NCBI GenBank assembly: GCA_003248965.1
Contig: QFQU01000009.1
Coordinates: 62,001-126,000 of the forward strand
DNA from: Brevundimonas sp.
GTDB taxonomy: Bacteria > Pseudomonadota > Alphaproteobacteria > Caulobacterales > Caulobacteraceae
Direction: 5' to 3'
Length of the DNA stretch: 64,000 bases
In this document: one piece after another, positions 1-8,189 of the stretch
Layout: each line of letters starts with the position of its first letter
Numbering within the stretch: the stretch's first letter is position 1
Program-made: the position numbers and the translations under genes
The notes under the pieces: model-generated
The model's database searches: none
What the model was told of the DNA's origin: nothing
What the model saw: the letters and a program-made list of their open reading frames with translations, nothing else

Positions 1-1
1 G

Positions 2-1384
2 GCGGGCATGGAGATCGATCGTTTCGCGCCGCGCCTCAGCTTCTTCTGGGCCATCGGCATGAACTACTTCATGGAGGTGGCCAAGATGCGCGCCGGCCGC
101 CTGCTGTGGGCCGAGGCGGTGCGTCGCGAAGGCGGCGTCGATCCGAAGTCCCTGTCGTTGCGGACCCACTGCCAGACCTCGGGCTGGTCGCTGGCGGCGC
201 AGGACGTGTTCAACAATGTCAGCCGCACCATGGTCGAGTGCATGGCGGCGGCGGGCGGCCAGACGCAGAGCCTGCACACCAATGCCCTGGACGAGGCCCT
301 GGCCCTGCCGACCGACTTCTCGGCCCGAATCGCGCGCAACACGCAGATTCTGGCGCAGGCCGAGACGGGCCTGACCCGTGTCATCGACCCCTGGGGCGGC
401 AGCTTCTACGTCGAGCGCCTGACGCAGGAACTGGCGACGAAGGCTCGTGCCCTGATGGACGAAGTCGAGGCCTACGGCGGCATGGCCAAGGCCATCGAGG
501 CGGGCATTCCCAAGTTGCGGATCGAGGAGTCCGCCGCCAAGACCCAGGCACGGATCGACACCGGCCAGCAGACGGTCGTGGGCGTGAACAAATATCTGAA
601 CCCCGTCGTCGACGACATTCCGATGCTGAAGGTCGACAACGCCGAGGTGCGCGCCCGCCAGATCGAGAAGCTGCAACGCCTCAGGGCCGAGCGGGACGAG
701 GCGGCGACGCAAGCCGCTCTAGACGCCCTGACCGAGGGCGCGCGGGGCAGTGAGAACCTGATGGAGCTGGCGGTGCGGGCCGCACGCGCCAAGGCCACCG
801 TGGGCGAAATCTCCGACGCTCTGGAGGCCGCCTTCGGCCGCCACGTGGCCACGGTGAAGACGGTCTCGGGCGTCTACGCCAAGGAGGCCGGGAACGATCC
901 CAAGATCGCCCGCGCCCGCGAAATGGTCGCGACTTTTATCGAGAACGACGGCGGCCCGCCGCGCATCCTGATCGCCAAGCTGGGCCAGGACGGCCATGAC
1001 CGGGGCCAGAAGGTCGTCGCCACCGGCTATGGCGACATCGGCTTCGACGTGACGGCCGGTTCCCTGTTCCAGACGCCCGCCGAGGCGGCCAGGGACGCGG
1101 TCGAAAAGAACGTCCACGCAGTCGGCGCTTCCTCTCTGGCGGCGGGGCACCTGACCCTGGTTCCTGAACTGCGCGCCGAACTGGCCAAGCTGGGCCGCGA
1201 GGACATCATGATCGTGGTCGGCGGCGTCATTCCGCCGTCGGACGTGCAGCCCTTGCTCGATATGGGGGCGGCCGCCGTCTATCCGCCGGGTTCGGTGATC
1301 GCCGAGACGGCGGCGGATCTGATCGAGAAGCTGAACCAGCGCCTGGGCTACGCCCAGCCCGCGCCGCGAAAGGAGCCGGCATGA
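2..1384 (+). CDS. Methylmalonyl-CoA mutase, large subunit (C-terminal part, 5' end outside window)
   Basis: The reading frame is open from the window edge, so the start lies upstream. The visible 460 residues are the end of the TIM-barrel substrate domain (FAPRLSFFW, RTHCQTSGWSL, NNVSRT) followed by the cobalamin-binding domain. The B12 motif DGHDRG is at 989-1006, with its His as the expected cobalt ligand, followed by ASSLAAGH and the VGG loop. The enzyme interconverts methylmalonyl-CoA and succinyl-CoA in propionate and branched-chain catabolism. Its stop overlaps the start of the epimerase gene (ATGA), the next enzyme in the same pathway, which supports the call. Whether this is a single-chain or alpha/beta enzyme cannot be decided from the fragment. 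Confidence 0.96.
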   Translation, partial: AGMEIDRFAPRLSFFWAIGMNYFMEVAKMRAGRLLWAEAVRREGGVDPKSLSLRTHCQTSGWSLAAQDVFNNVSRTMVECMAAAGGQTQSLHTNALDEALALPTDFSARIARNTQILAQAETGLTRVIDPWGGSFYVERLTQELATKARALMDEVEAYGGMAKAIEAGIPKLRIEESAAKTQARIDTGQQTVVGVNKYLNPVVDDIPMLKVDNAEVRARQIEKLQRLRAERDEAATQAALDALTEGARGSENLMELAVRAARAKATVGEISDALEAAFGRHVATVKTVSGVYAKEAGNDPKIARAREMVATFIENDGGPPRILIAKLGQDGHDRGQKVVATGYGDIGFDVTAGSLFQTPAEAARDAVEKNVHAVGASSLAAGHLTLVPELRAELAKLGREDIMIVVGGVIPPSDVQPLLDMGAAAVYPPGSVIAETAADLIEKLNQRLGYAQPAPRKEPA

Positions 1385-1803
1385 TCGGCAATCTGAACCA
1401 TGTCGGCGTCGCCACGCCCTCCATCGCTGACTCCATCCGCCTCTATCGCGACGTGCTGGGCGCGACCAGGATCGGCGAGCCCTTCGACCTGCCGGCCCAG
1501 GGGGTGAAGGTCTGTTTCATCGACACCCCGACCGCCCAGATCGAACTGATCGAACCCTATGACGACGCCAGCCCCATCGTCGGCTTTCTGGCCAAGAACC
1601 CCAAGGGCGGCCAGCATCACGTCTGTTTCGAGGTGGCGGACATCCACGCCGCCGTCGCCGAAATGCGCGCCAAGGGCGTGACCGTCCTGGGGACCGGCGA
1701 ACCCCGCATCGGCGCCCACGGCACGCCTGTCGTCTTCCTGCATCCGAAGGAGATGGGCGGCGTGCTGATCGAGCTGATGGAGACACCGAAAGGGGAGCAC
1801 TGA
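1381..1803 (+). CDS. mce: Methylmalonyl-CoA epimerase (VOC superfamily)
   Basis: A 140-residue protein of the vicinal-oxygen-chelate fold. It starts NHVGVATPS and contains GGQHHVCFEV and GVLIELME, the expected metal-binding His/Gln/Glu positions of methylmalonyl-CoA epimerases. It converts the D and L epimers of methylmalonyl-CoA so that the mutase can use them. The ATG overlaps the mutase stop codon by four bases, so the pair is probably translationally coupled. The length fits the family. Confidence 0.93.
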   Translation: MIGNLNHVGVATPSIADSIRLYRDVLGATRIGEPFDLPAQGVKVCFIDTPTAQIELIEPYDDASPIVGFLAKNPKGGQHHVCFEVADIHAAVAEMRAKGVTVLGTGEPRIGAHGTPVVFLHPKEMGGVLIELMETPKGEH

Positions 1804-1864
1804 AGGCGAGCGCGGAGCCTTTCGTCAGCTTCGCCGTTGAAGCGCAGAACGGGAGATTTTCACC

Positions 1865-2764
1865 ATGCCGCGCCGTCTGACCGCCTTCGTCGCCATCGCC
1901 GCCCTGAGCGCGACGGCCGCCTGCCAGCAGAACGCACCCGAACAGCCCGCGGCGCCGGCCGAGCCTGCGTCGGCGACCGTCGCCGATGTGGCCGCCGTCG
2001 CCTACGCCTGTCAGAGCGGCCAACTGATCCAGGCCCGCTATCCGGACAAGACCACCGCCCGTCTGACCTACAAGGGCCAGGACTTCGTGCTGCGCAGCGC
2101 GCCGGCCGCCACGGGCGCGCGCTATATCGGCCAGGGCGTCGAATGGGCCACCAGCGCCGCCGAGACTGAGGAGACCGGCACGCTCAGCCTGCTGTCGCCC
2201 GATCAATCGACGGCCCTGTCGGTGGTGGAGCAATGCGTCCGTCCCCTGGCCTCGGTCGGCACGGCCCCGGTCCTGGCCGGCGGCGCCCCGACGCCTGCCC
2301 CGGTCGCCGACAAGATCCCGGCCTGCCTGGCCCCGCAGTTGAAACTGGCCTCGGGCGAGGGCGACGCCGGCGCCGGCAACCGCGTCCTGAACTTCAGCCT
2401 TCAGAACCTGGGCCGCGAGGCCTGTCGCCTGGATGGCTATCCGATGGTCGCCTTAGCCGATGCTCGCGGCCGCACGATCGGCTCGATCCGCGCCGACCAG
2501 AGCCCCGGCAGCTATTTCCGTCAGGGCGAGGCGCCGCGTCCCGTCACCCTGCCGGCCCAGGCCAAGGCCTATTTCGAGGTCGCCTGGAACGTCATCCCCA
2601 ACGAGGCCATGGGCCAGATGACCTGTCCGCTTGCCGCGACGCTGAAGGCCACGGTTCCCGGCGATACGGCGGCCCTCAGCACCCCGTTCGACGCTCAGCC
2701 CTGCGGCGGCAAGATTCGCGTCAGTCCGATCCGCAGCGCGTCAGCCGTGCCGCCGACCTCCTGA
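1865..2764 (+). CDS. Lipoprotein with MliC-like and DUF4232-like domains
   Basis: A 299-residue protein with a lipoprotein signal (lipobox TAAC, Cys at about residue 20) and an Ala/Pro-rich linker. The N-terminal part (about 45-115) has the pattern of MliC/PliC C-type lysozyme inhibitors: YACQSG, RLTYKG and SAPAATGARYIG. A second Pro/Ala linker leads to a DUF4232-like domain (about 155-285) with paired cysteines, NFSLQNLG and CRLDGYP. MliC-type domains inhibit host lysozyme in the periplasm. DUF4232 function is unknown. The domain calls are from motif recognition only. The gene lies between the mutase/epimerase pair and kbl with no clear functional link to either. Confidence 0.75.
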   Translation: MPRRLTAFVAIAALSATAACQQNAPEQPAAPAEPASATVADVAAVAYACQSGQLIQARYPDKTTARLTYKGQDFVLRSAPAATGARYIGQGVEWATSAAETEETGTLSLLSPDQSTALSVVEQCVRPLASVGTAPVLAGGAPTPAPVADKIPACLAPQLKLASGEGDAGAGNRVLNFSLQNLGREACRLDGYPMVALADARGRTIGSIRADQSPGSYFRQGEAPRPVTLPAQAKAYFEVAWNVIPNEAMGQMTCPLAATLKATVPGDTAALSTPFDAQPCGGKIRVSPIRSASAVPPTS

Positions 2765-2806
2765 TTTCGGATGGAATCGTGCGGGAAATGGTCTAAGTCG
2801 GCCATC

Positions 2807-3997
2807 ATGACCCGGTCCTTCTACGACCGCGTTTCCGGCGAACTGTCCGATATCGACGCGCAAGGGTTGACCAAGCCCGAACGCGTCATCGCTTCGCGCC
2901 AGGGGCCGGTGATCCGGGTCGGCGGCCGCGAAGTGCTGAACTTCTGCGCCAACAACTATCTGGGCCTGGCGGGCGATGAACGCGTCGCGCAGGCCGGGAT
3001 GGCGGCGCAGGAGAAATGGGGCGCGGGCACCGCCTCGGTCCGTTTCATCTGCGGCACTTTGGAAATCCACAAGGAACTGGAAGCCGCCATCGCCGGCTAT
3101 CTGGGTTTCGAGGACGCCATTCTGTTCGCCGCCGCCTTCGACGCCAACGGCGGGATTTTCGAGCCTCTGTTCGGCGAAAACGACGCCATCGTCTCCGATA
3201 GCCTGAACCACGCCTCGATCATCGACGGGGTGCGGTTGTGCAAGGCCAAGCGCTATCGGTTCGCCAACTCCGACATGGACGAGTTGGAGAGCCGGCTGAA
3301 GGAAGCCCGCGCGGCCGGCGCGCGCGACATCATCATCGCCACCGACGGCGCCTTCTCGATGGACGGTTATATCGCCCGGCTGAAGGACATCCGCGCCCTG
3401 GCGGACAAGTACGACGCCCTGATCATGGTCGACGACTGCCACGCCACTGGCTTCCTGGGGCCCAAGGGGCGGGGCTCTTTCGCCTATCACGACGTTAAGG
3501 TGGACTTCGTCACCGGCACCTTCGGCAAGGCCCTGGGCGGCGCCATGGGCGGCTTCATCTGCGCCCGTAGGCCGGTGGTCGAACTGCTGAAACAGCGGGC
3601 GCGGCCCTATCTGTTCTCCAACGCCCTGGCGCCCGCCGTCTGCGGCTCCAGCCTGGAGGCGATTCGCATCGCTCAGGGCGAGGAGGGCGACGCTTTGCGC
3701 ACGCGCCTGTCCGCCAACGCCCATCGCTATCGCGGCGCCATGACGGACGCGGGCTTCACCCTGCTGGACGGCGAACACCCGATCATTCCGGTCATGCTGG
3801 GCGACGCCAAACTGGCCCAGGACTTCGCCGCCCGTGCGCTGGAGTTGGGCGTCTATGTGATCGGCTTCTCCTTTCCCGTGGTGCCGCGCGGCCAGGCCCG
3901 CATCCGCACCCAGATGTCGGCGGCCCATACCTTCGATCAGATCGACCGGACGGTCGAGGCGTTCAAACAGGCGGGCCGCGAACTGGGCGTCATCTGA
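2807..3997 (+). CDS. kbl: Glycine C-acetyltransferase (2-amino-3-ketobutyrate CoA ligase)
   Basis: A 396-residue PLP-dependent enzyme of the alpha-oxoamine synthase family. Visible motifs are NFCANNYLGL, GTASVRFICGT, VDDCHATGFLG and TGTFGKALGG with the PLP lysine. It cleaves 2-amino-3-ketobutyrate with CoA to glycine and acetyl-CoA. It forms the threonine degradation pathway with the tdh gene downstream. The ATG at 2807 gives the usual family length; an in-frame ATG at 2771 would add 12 residues with no homology value. A palindromic element of about 110 bp separates it from tdh. Confidence 0.96.
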   Translation: MTRSFYDRVSGELSDIDAQGLTKPERVIASRQGPVIRVGGREVLNFCANNYLGLAGDERVAQAGMAAQEKWGAGTASVRFICGTLEIHKELEAAIAGYLGFEDAILFAAAFDANGGIFEPLFGENDAIVSDSLNHASIIDGVRLCKAKRYRFANSDMDELESRLKEARAAGARDIIIATDGAFSMDGYIARLKDIRALADKYDALIMVDDCHATGFLGPKGRGSFAYHDVKVDFVTGTFGKALGGAMGGFICARRPVVELLKQRARPYLFSNALAPAVCGSSLEAIRIAQGEEGDALRTRLSANAHRYRGAMTDAGFTLLDGEHPIIPVMLGDAKLAQDFAARALELGVYVIGFSFPVVPRGQARIRTQMSAAHTFDQIDRTVEAFKQAGRELGVI

Positions 3998-4008
3998 CGC
4001 CCTCGAAA

Positions 4009-4117
4009 CGTCGTCATCCTCGCCCTTGTGGCGAGGATCCATAAACTCCGTCGTGAACGTGGGGTCGCGACGGGCGCCGGAAGTCCGGATCCCAGGTGCA
4101 AGGCCTGGGGCGACGAC
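4009..4117. repeat. REP/BIME-like palindromic intergenic element between kbl and tdh
   Basis: The element is bounded by CGTCGTC at the left and CGACGAC at the right. It contains a perfect 9-bp hairpin, ATCCTCGCC (4016-4024) with GGCGAGGAT (4030-4038) and a 5-base loop, and a second hairpin CCCAGG/CCTGGG near 4091-4109. This layout resembles the dispersed palindromic elements seen between genes in Caulobacterales and sphingomonads. No second full copy is seen in this window. It could shape the 3' end of kbl mRNA or reduce readthrough into tdh. Confidence 0.7.
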
Positions 4118-4138
4118 TTCTGTTAGGGAGTTGAGAGT

Positions 4139-5191
4139 ATGACCGACATGATGAAAGCCCTGGCCAAGACCGGCCCCGTCGAAGGTCTTGAGCTGATCGA
4201 CGCGCCGATCCCGCAGCCGGGACCGGAGGACGTGCTGATCAAGGTGCACCGCACCGCCGTCTGCGGCACCGACATCCATATCTGGAACTGGGACGAATGG
4301 TCCCGGAAGAACGTCCCGACGCCCATGATCACCGGCCACGAATTCGCCGGCGAGATCGTGGCCATAGGCAAGGATGTGGACCGTCGCCTGAAGGTGGGCC
4401 AGCGGGTCTCGGCCGAGGGTCACGTCATCGACCTGAACTCCGAAGCCGCCCGCGCCGGTCACTTCCACCTGGACCCGGCGACCATGGGCATCGGCGTGAA
4501 CCGCCAGGGCGCCTTCGCCGAATATGTCGTGGCCCCGGCCTTCAATGTGATCGAACTGCCCGATGACGTGCCCTATGAGATCGGCGCGATCCTGGACCCG
4601 TTCGGCAACGCCGTTCACACAGCCCAGCAGTTCGACCTGCTGGGCGAGGACGTGCTGGTCACAGGGGCGGGCCCCATCGGCATGATGGCCGCCGCCGTCG
4701 CGCGCCACGCCGGCGCCCGCACCGTGGTCCTGACCGACATCAACGACTTCCGGCTGGATTTGGCGCAGAAGGTCGCGCCGGGCGTCCGAACGGTGAACAC
4801 CACCAAGGAAGACATCCAGGACGTGATGAAGGAGCTTGGCCTGAAGGTCGGCTTCGACGTGGCGCTGGAGATGTCAGGCTCGCCCGTCGCCTTCAAACAG
4901 TGCGTCGACACCCTGATCATGGGCGGCGGCATGGCCATGTTGGGCATTCCGGCCAAGCCGATGGAGACCGACTGGGGCGCCATCATCCTGAAGGCGCTGA
5001 CCATCAAGGGCGTCTATGGCCGCGAGATGTTCACGACCTGGCGCAAGATGCTGGGCCTCTTGAAGGCCGGTCTGGACCTCAGCCCTCTGATCACCCACCG
5101 GCTGGCCTATACCGATTACCGCCAGGGTTTCGAGGCGATGAAGTCGGGCCAGTCGGGCAAGGTGGTGCTGGACTGGGATCAGGCGGCCTGA
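4139..5191 (+). CDS. tdh: L-threonine 3-dehydrogenase (zinc-type MDR family), structural zinc lobe lacking cysteines
   Basis: A 350-residue medium-chain dehydrogenase. It oxidises threonine to 2-amino-3-ketobutyrate, the substrate of Kbl. Catalytic zinc ligands are present (C42 in AVCGTD, H67 and E68 in GHEFAGE). The Rossmann motif GAGPIGMMAA and the Tdh-type segments DPFGNAVHTA and YGREMF are also present. In E. coli Tdh a four-cysteine structural zinc lobe follows GEGH. Here the equivalent residues, about 95-120, contain no cysteine at all. RBS GGGAG lies just before the ATG. Pathway context with kbl makes the assignment strong. Confidence 0.95.
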   Translation: MTDMMKALAKTGPVEGLELIDAPIPQPGPEDVLIKVHRTAVCGTDIHIWNWDEWSRKNVPTPMITGHEFAGEIVAIGKDVDRRLKVGQRVSAEGHVIDLNSEAARAGHFHLDPATMGIGVNRQGAFAEYVVAPAFNVIELPDDVPYEIGAILDPFGNAVHTAQQFDLLGEDVLVTGAGPIGMMAAAVARHAGARTVVLTDINDFRLDLAQKVAPGVRTVNTTKEDIQDVMKELGLKVGFDVALEMSGSPVAFKQCVDTLIMGGGMAMLGIPAKPMETDWGAIILKALTIKGVYGREMFTTWRKMLGLLKAGLDLSPLITHRLAYTDYRQGFEAMKSGQSGKVVLDWDQAA

Positions 5192-5204
5192 TCGGAAGAA
5201 CCGT

Positions 5205-6206
5205 TCAGGCGCGCAACTGCCGGATCAGCGCCTTTTCGAACCCCTTGGTGTCCGATCCCGGCAGGACGTCGCCGATCTGACCGGCCTCGAACAGGGTGAA
5301 CACCTTGGGGTGGACGTAGGACGCCCGGCAGACGGTCGGGGTGTTGCCCAGCAGCCCCGACACCGCCTTGACGCAGACGGTGATCTTGCGCCTGGCGTCG
5401 GTGGGCGAGGTCGGCGGCTCCATGTCGCGCAGCGCCCGCGCCGCCGAGACCGTGCCCGCCCAGGTGCGAAAATCCTTGGCCGAGAACTGCTCGCCCATCG
5501 CTTCGCGGATGTAGGCGTTCACATCGTCGGAATCGACGGGGCACAGTGTGCCGTCGGTCGCGCGGTATTTGAACAGTTGCTGGCCCGGCAGGTGCTCCAG
5601 CGCGCGCACCACCGCCGCCAGCCGCCGGTCCTTGACGCTGACCACATGGTCCTTGCCGCTCTTGCCCCGAAACTCGAACGTCAGGGCCGCGCCGTCGACG
5701 TCCAGGTGCCGCTTGTGCAGGGTGGTCAGGCCATAGCTGCGGTTCTGTTTGGCGTAGACCGCATTGCCGACCCGGATCAGGGTGATCTCCAGCAGGCGCA
5801 CGGCGGTAGCCAGAACCTTGTCGCGGCACACGCCGCGCAGGCCCAGGTCATGCTCCACCTTCTCTCTCAACCGGGGAAGGGCGCGAGAGAAGGCCGGCAG
5901 GCGCTCGAACTTGTTTTCGGACCGCGCGGCGCTCCAGTCGGCGTGATAGCGGTATTGTTTGCGCCCCTTGGCGTCGCGGCCGGTCGCCTGGATATGACCG
6001 TTCGCCTTCGGGCAGATCCACACCTCGGTCCAGGCGGGCGGAATGGCCAGGGCGCGAATGCGGGCCACGACCCTGGCGTCCTTGATCGTCCGTCCCTGCG
6101 CGTCGCGATAGGACCAGCCCGTCCCCACGCGCCGTCGCGTCAGGCCAGGATGTTCGTCGCTGCAATAGCTCAGCCCTTGCGGAACCGTGGCGACGTCGGT
6201 CGCCAT
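5205..6206 (-). CDS. DNA topoisomerase IB (eukaryote/poxvirus-like)
   Basis: A 333-residue protein with the bacterial TopIB architecture: an N-terminal domain with IPPAWTEVWICP and GHIQATGRDAKGRKQYRYH, then a catalytic domain with RVGNAVYAKQNRSYGLTTL, KDFRTWAGT and the C-terminal CRASYVHP segment holding the nucleophilic Tyr. It relaxes supercoils through a 3'-phosphotyrosine intermediate. The start at 6206 overlaps the stop of the upstream small gene by one base (TAATG); a longer frame to 6272 would run into that gene. Such enzymes are scattered through bacteria and are accessory to the essential TopA. Confidence 0.93.
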   Translation of the reverse strand: MATDVATVPQGLSYCSDEHPGLTRRRVGTGWSYRDAQGRTIKDARVVARIRALAIPPAWTEVWICPKANGHIQATGRDAKGRKQYRYHADWSAARSENKFERLPAFSRALPRLREKVEHDLGLRGVCRDKVLATAVRLLEITLIRVGNAVYAKQNRSYGLTTLHKRHLDVDGAALTFEFRGKSGKDHVVSVKDRRLAAVVRALEHLPGQQLFKYRATDGTLCPVDSDDVNAYIREAMGEQFSAKDFRTWAGTVSAARALRDMEPPTSPTDARRKITVCVKAVSGLLGNTPTVCRASYVHPKVFTLFEAGQIGDVLPGSDTKGFEKALIRQLRA

Positions 6207-6547
6207 TACTCGGCGTCCCTGAGTGCGTCGCGCAGGCCTTCGATCCAGTCGCGTCCCGGATCGCCGCCCCACAGCAGCCAGGCGATATAGCCGGCCGATG
6301 GCTTGTCCTTCATGCCCCAGTAAAGGCTGCGCTTGTCGACTTCGTGCCGGGCGAAATAGCTGTACATCGACTTGATGTCCCGGTCGCTGACGGGCTCGCG
6401 GTTCTTCAGCTGCAGGCCGCGCGCATGGCCGACCTCCGTGCCGCCGCGACGATGTTTTTCCCGCAGCATCAGGCCCAGCGCGGCGCAGTCCGCGACGGCC
6501 TTGGGCGGGATGCGCTGTTTGTCGGAGAGGGGGGAGCGAGCGTTCAT
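6206..6547 (-). CDS. Small conserved protein of unknown function coupled to topoisomerase IB
   Basis: A 113-residue basic protein. It has an Arg/Lys-rich N-terminal half and a C-terminal half with MYSYFARHEVDK, PSAGYIAWLLWGGDPG and DWIEGLRDAL. From memory, the pattern of aromatic, HEVDK and WGGD residues occurs in short phage-associated and chromosomal proteins of unknown function. The ATG at 6547 was chosen because upstream sequence looks non-coding. Its stop overlaps the topoisomerase start (TAATG), so the two are probably co-translated. No function can be assigned. Confidence 0.7.
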   Translation of the reverse strand: MNARSPLSDKQRIPPKAVADCAALGLMLREKHRRGGTEVGHARGLQLKNREPVSDRDIKSMYSYFARHEVDKRSLYWGMKDKPSAGYIAWLLWGGDPGRDWIEGLRDALRDAE

Positions 6548-6619
6548 GCGTGGCGGCAACGTCGCGCCGTCCCCGCCGGTTCCGCTTGACCCGGACGACG
6601 ACGCAGGGGACGAGGGCGG

Positions 6620-7435
6620 ATGAACTATCGCCACAGCTTTCACGCCGGGAATTTCGCCGATCTGGTCAAGCACGCCCTGGTGCTGTGGCTGGTCCAGGCG
6701 CGCCAGGCGATGGGGCCGGTCGTGGTGCTGGACACCCATGCGGGCGCAGGCCTTTACGACCTGTCCGGTGACGCCGCCCGCTCGAAGGAGGCAGAGGCTG
6801 GAGTGGCGCGTCTGATGACGGCCCAGGGTCGCCCGCCCCTGATGGACGCCCTGGCGAACGAGGTTCGGGCGCTCAATCCCGATGGCGCGACGCGCTTCTA
6901 TCCCGGTTCGCCGCGTCTGATCGCCGACGCCCTGTCAGCCGGCGGCCGCTATGTCGGTTTCGAACTGAACCCGCCCGTCCGCGCCCTGTTGGCCGAGGCC
7001 CTGGCCGGCCGTGCGAACGCCGAGGCGCGCGAGGGGGACGGCTATGACGGCGCGGTCACGGAGGCGGCCCGAAGCCGTGCGCCCCTGATCCTGATCGACC
7101 CGCCGTTCGAACGGCCGGACGACTATGCCCGCGCGGCCGAGACCGCCGTCGCCGTCGTGCGCCGCGATCTGTCCGCGACCGTGGCGATCTGGACGCCGCT
7201 GAAGGACCTGGAGACCTTCGACGCCTTCATTCGCCGGCTCCAGGGCAAGGTCGGCCCGACCCTGGTGGCCGAGGCGCGCCTGCGCCCGCTGACCAATCCG
7301 ATGAAGATGAACGGTTGCGCCCTGGTGGTGATCAACCCGCCCGCAGGCGCCGAGGCCGCCGCGCGCGAAATCTGCGGCTGGGTCGCGGACGCCCTGGGCG
7401 ATCCCGGCGCCCGGGCCGAGGTCTGGACCTTCTGA
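6620..7435 (+). CDS. rlmJ: 23S rRNA (adenine(2030)-N6)-methyltransferase
   Basis: A 271-residue protein starting MNYRHSFHAGNFADLVKH, the RlmJ signature. The SAM-binding motif is LDTHAGAGLYDL and the amino-methyltransferase motif is LIDPPFERPDD. RlmJ modifies A2030 of 23S rRNA. It is divergent from the small gene at 6206-6547 with a 72-base gap that must hold both promoters. Length agrees with the family. Confidence 0.95.
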   Translation: MNYRHSFHAGNFADLVKHALVLWLVQARQAMGPVVVLDTHAGAGLYDLSGDAARSKEAEAGVARLMTAQGRPPLMDALANEVRALNPDGATRFYPGSPRLIADALSAGGRYVGFELNPPVRALLAEALAGRANAEAREGDGYDGAVTEAARSRAPLILIDPPFERPDDYARAAETAVAVVRRDLSATVAIWTPLKDLETFDAFIRRLQGKVGPTLVAEARLRPLTNPMKMNGCALVVINPPAGAEAAAREICGWVADALGDPGARAEVWTF

Positions 7436-7457
7436 CGGCGTTCTCTAGGCTGACCCC

Positions 7458-8189
7458 ATGACCCGCATCGCCATTCTGGAAACCGGCCATCCGCCCGAGC
7501 ATCTGAAGGATGACTTCGACGACTATCCCGCACGCTTTCGGGCGCTGTTGGGAGAGGGCGTGCCGACGACGCGGTTCGACGTGCAGTCGGGCCATCTGCC
7601 GGAGGACCCGGCGGCGTTCCAGGGGGCCATCGTCACCGGCTCGGCGGCGGGGGTCTATGACGACCTGCCCTGGATTCCGCCGCTGATCGACTGGCTGAGG
7701 GCGGCGCGAGGCCGGACCCGGCTGGTCGGCATCTGCTTTGGCCATCAGGTCCTGGCCCACGCCTTCGGCGGCATGGTCGAAAAATCGAACAAGGGCTGGG
7801 GCGTCGGCCTGCACCGCTACGACGTGCGTACGGAAGAGCCGTGGATGCATCCGCGCGCGCGCACAATCGCCATACCCGTGTCGCACCAGGATCAGGTGGT
7901 CGCCGTGTCCGCCGACGCGCGGGTCATAGCCTCCAGCGGCTTTACCCCATACGCCGGCCTGGCCTGGGGGCAGGACGCCATCTCCTTCCAGTGCCATCCG
8001 GAGTTTCAGCCCGACTACGCCGCCGCCCTGATCGAGGGCCGGCGCGGTCATCGCATCCCCGAAGCCTTGGCCGACGAAGCTGTCGCCAGTCTGAAACGCC
8101 CCAACGACCGGGCCGTGCTGACCGCCTGGATCAGGGCCTTCCTGCTCCTGACCCCGCCCCCGGTCGAGCAGCAGGGCAGCGGCATCTAG
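7458..8189 (+). CDS. Class I glutamine amidotransferase-like protein
   Basis: A 243-residue stand-alone GATase1 domain. The nucleophile elbow is GICFGHQ (Cys about residue 95) and the His/Glu pair is in CHPEF near residue 180. GSAAGVYDD forms the oxyanion region. Relatives include GMP-synthase-like and gamma-glutamyl peptide hydrolases; the substrate cannot be told from sequence. Its stop codon overlaps the stop of the convergent yeiH-type gene. Confidence 0.85.
   Translation: MTRIAILETGHPPEHLKDDFDDYPARFRALLGEGVPTTRFDVQSGHLPEDPAAFQGAIVTGSAAGVYDDLPWIPPLIDWLRAARGRTRLVGICFGHQVLAHAFGGMVEKSNKGWGVGLHRYDVRTEEPWMHPRARTIAIPVSHQDQVVAVSADARVIASSGFTPYAGLAWGQDAISFQCHPEFQPDYAAALIEGRRGHRIPEALADEAVASLKRPNDRAVLTAWIRAFLLLTPPPVEQQGSGI

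Noticed and set aside
2741..4708. Long minus-strand frame (655 residues) across kbl and the start of tdh
   Set aside because: It is the antisense shadow of two clear enzymes in GC-rich DNA and reads through the palindromic element; composition is His/Asp/Gly-rich without family motifs.
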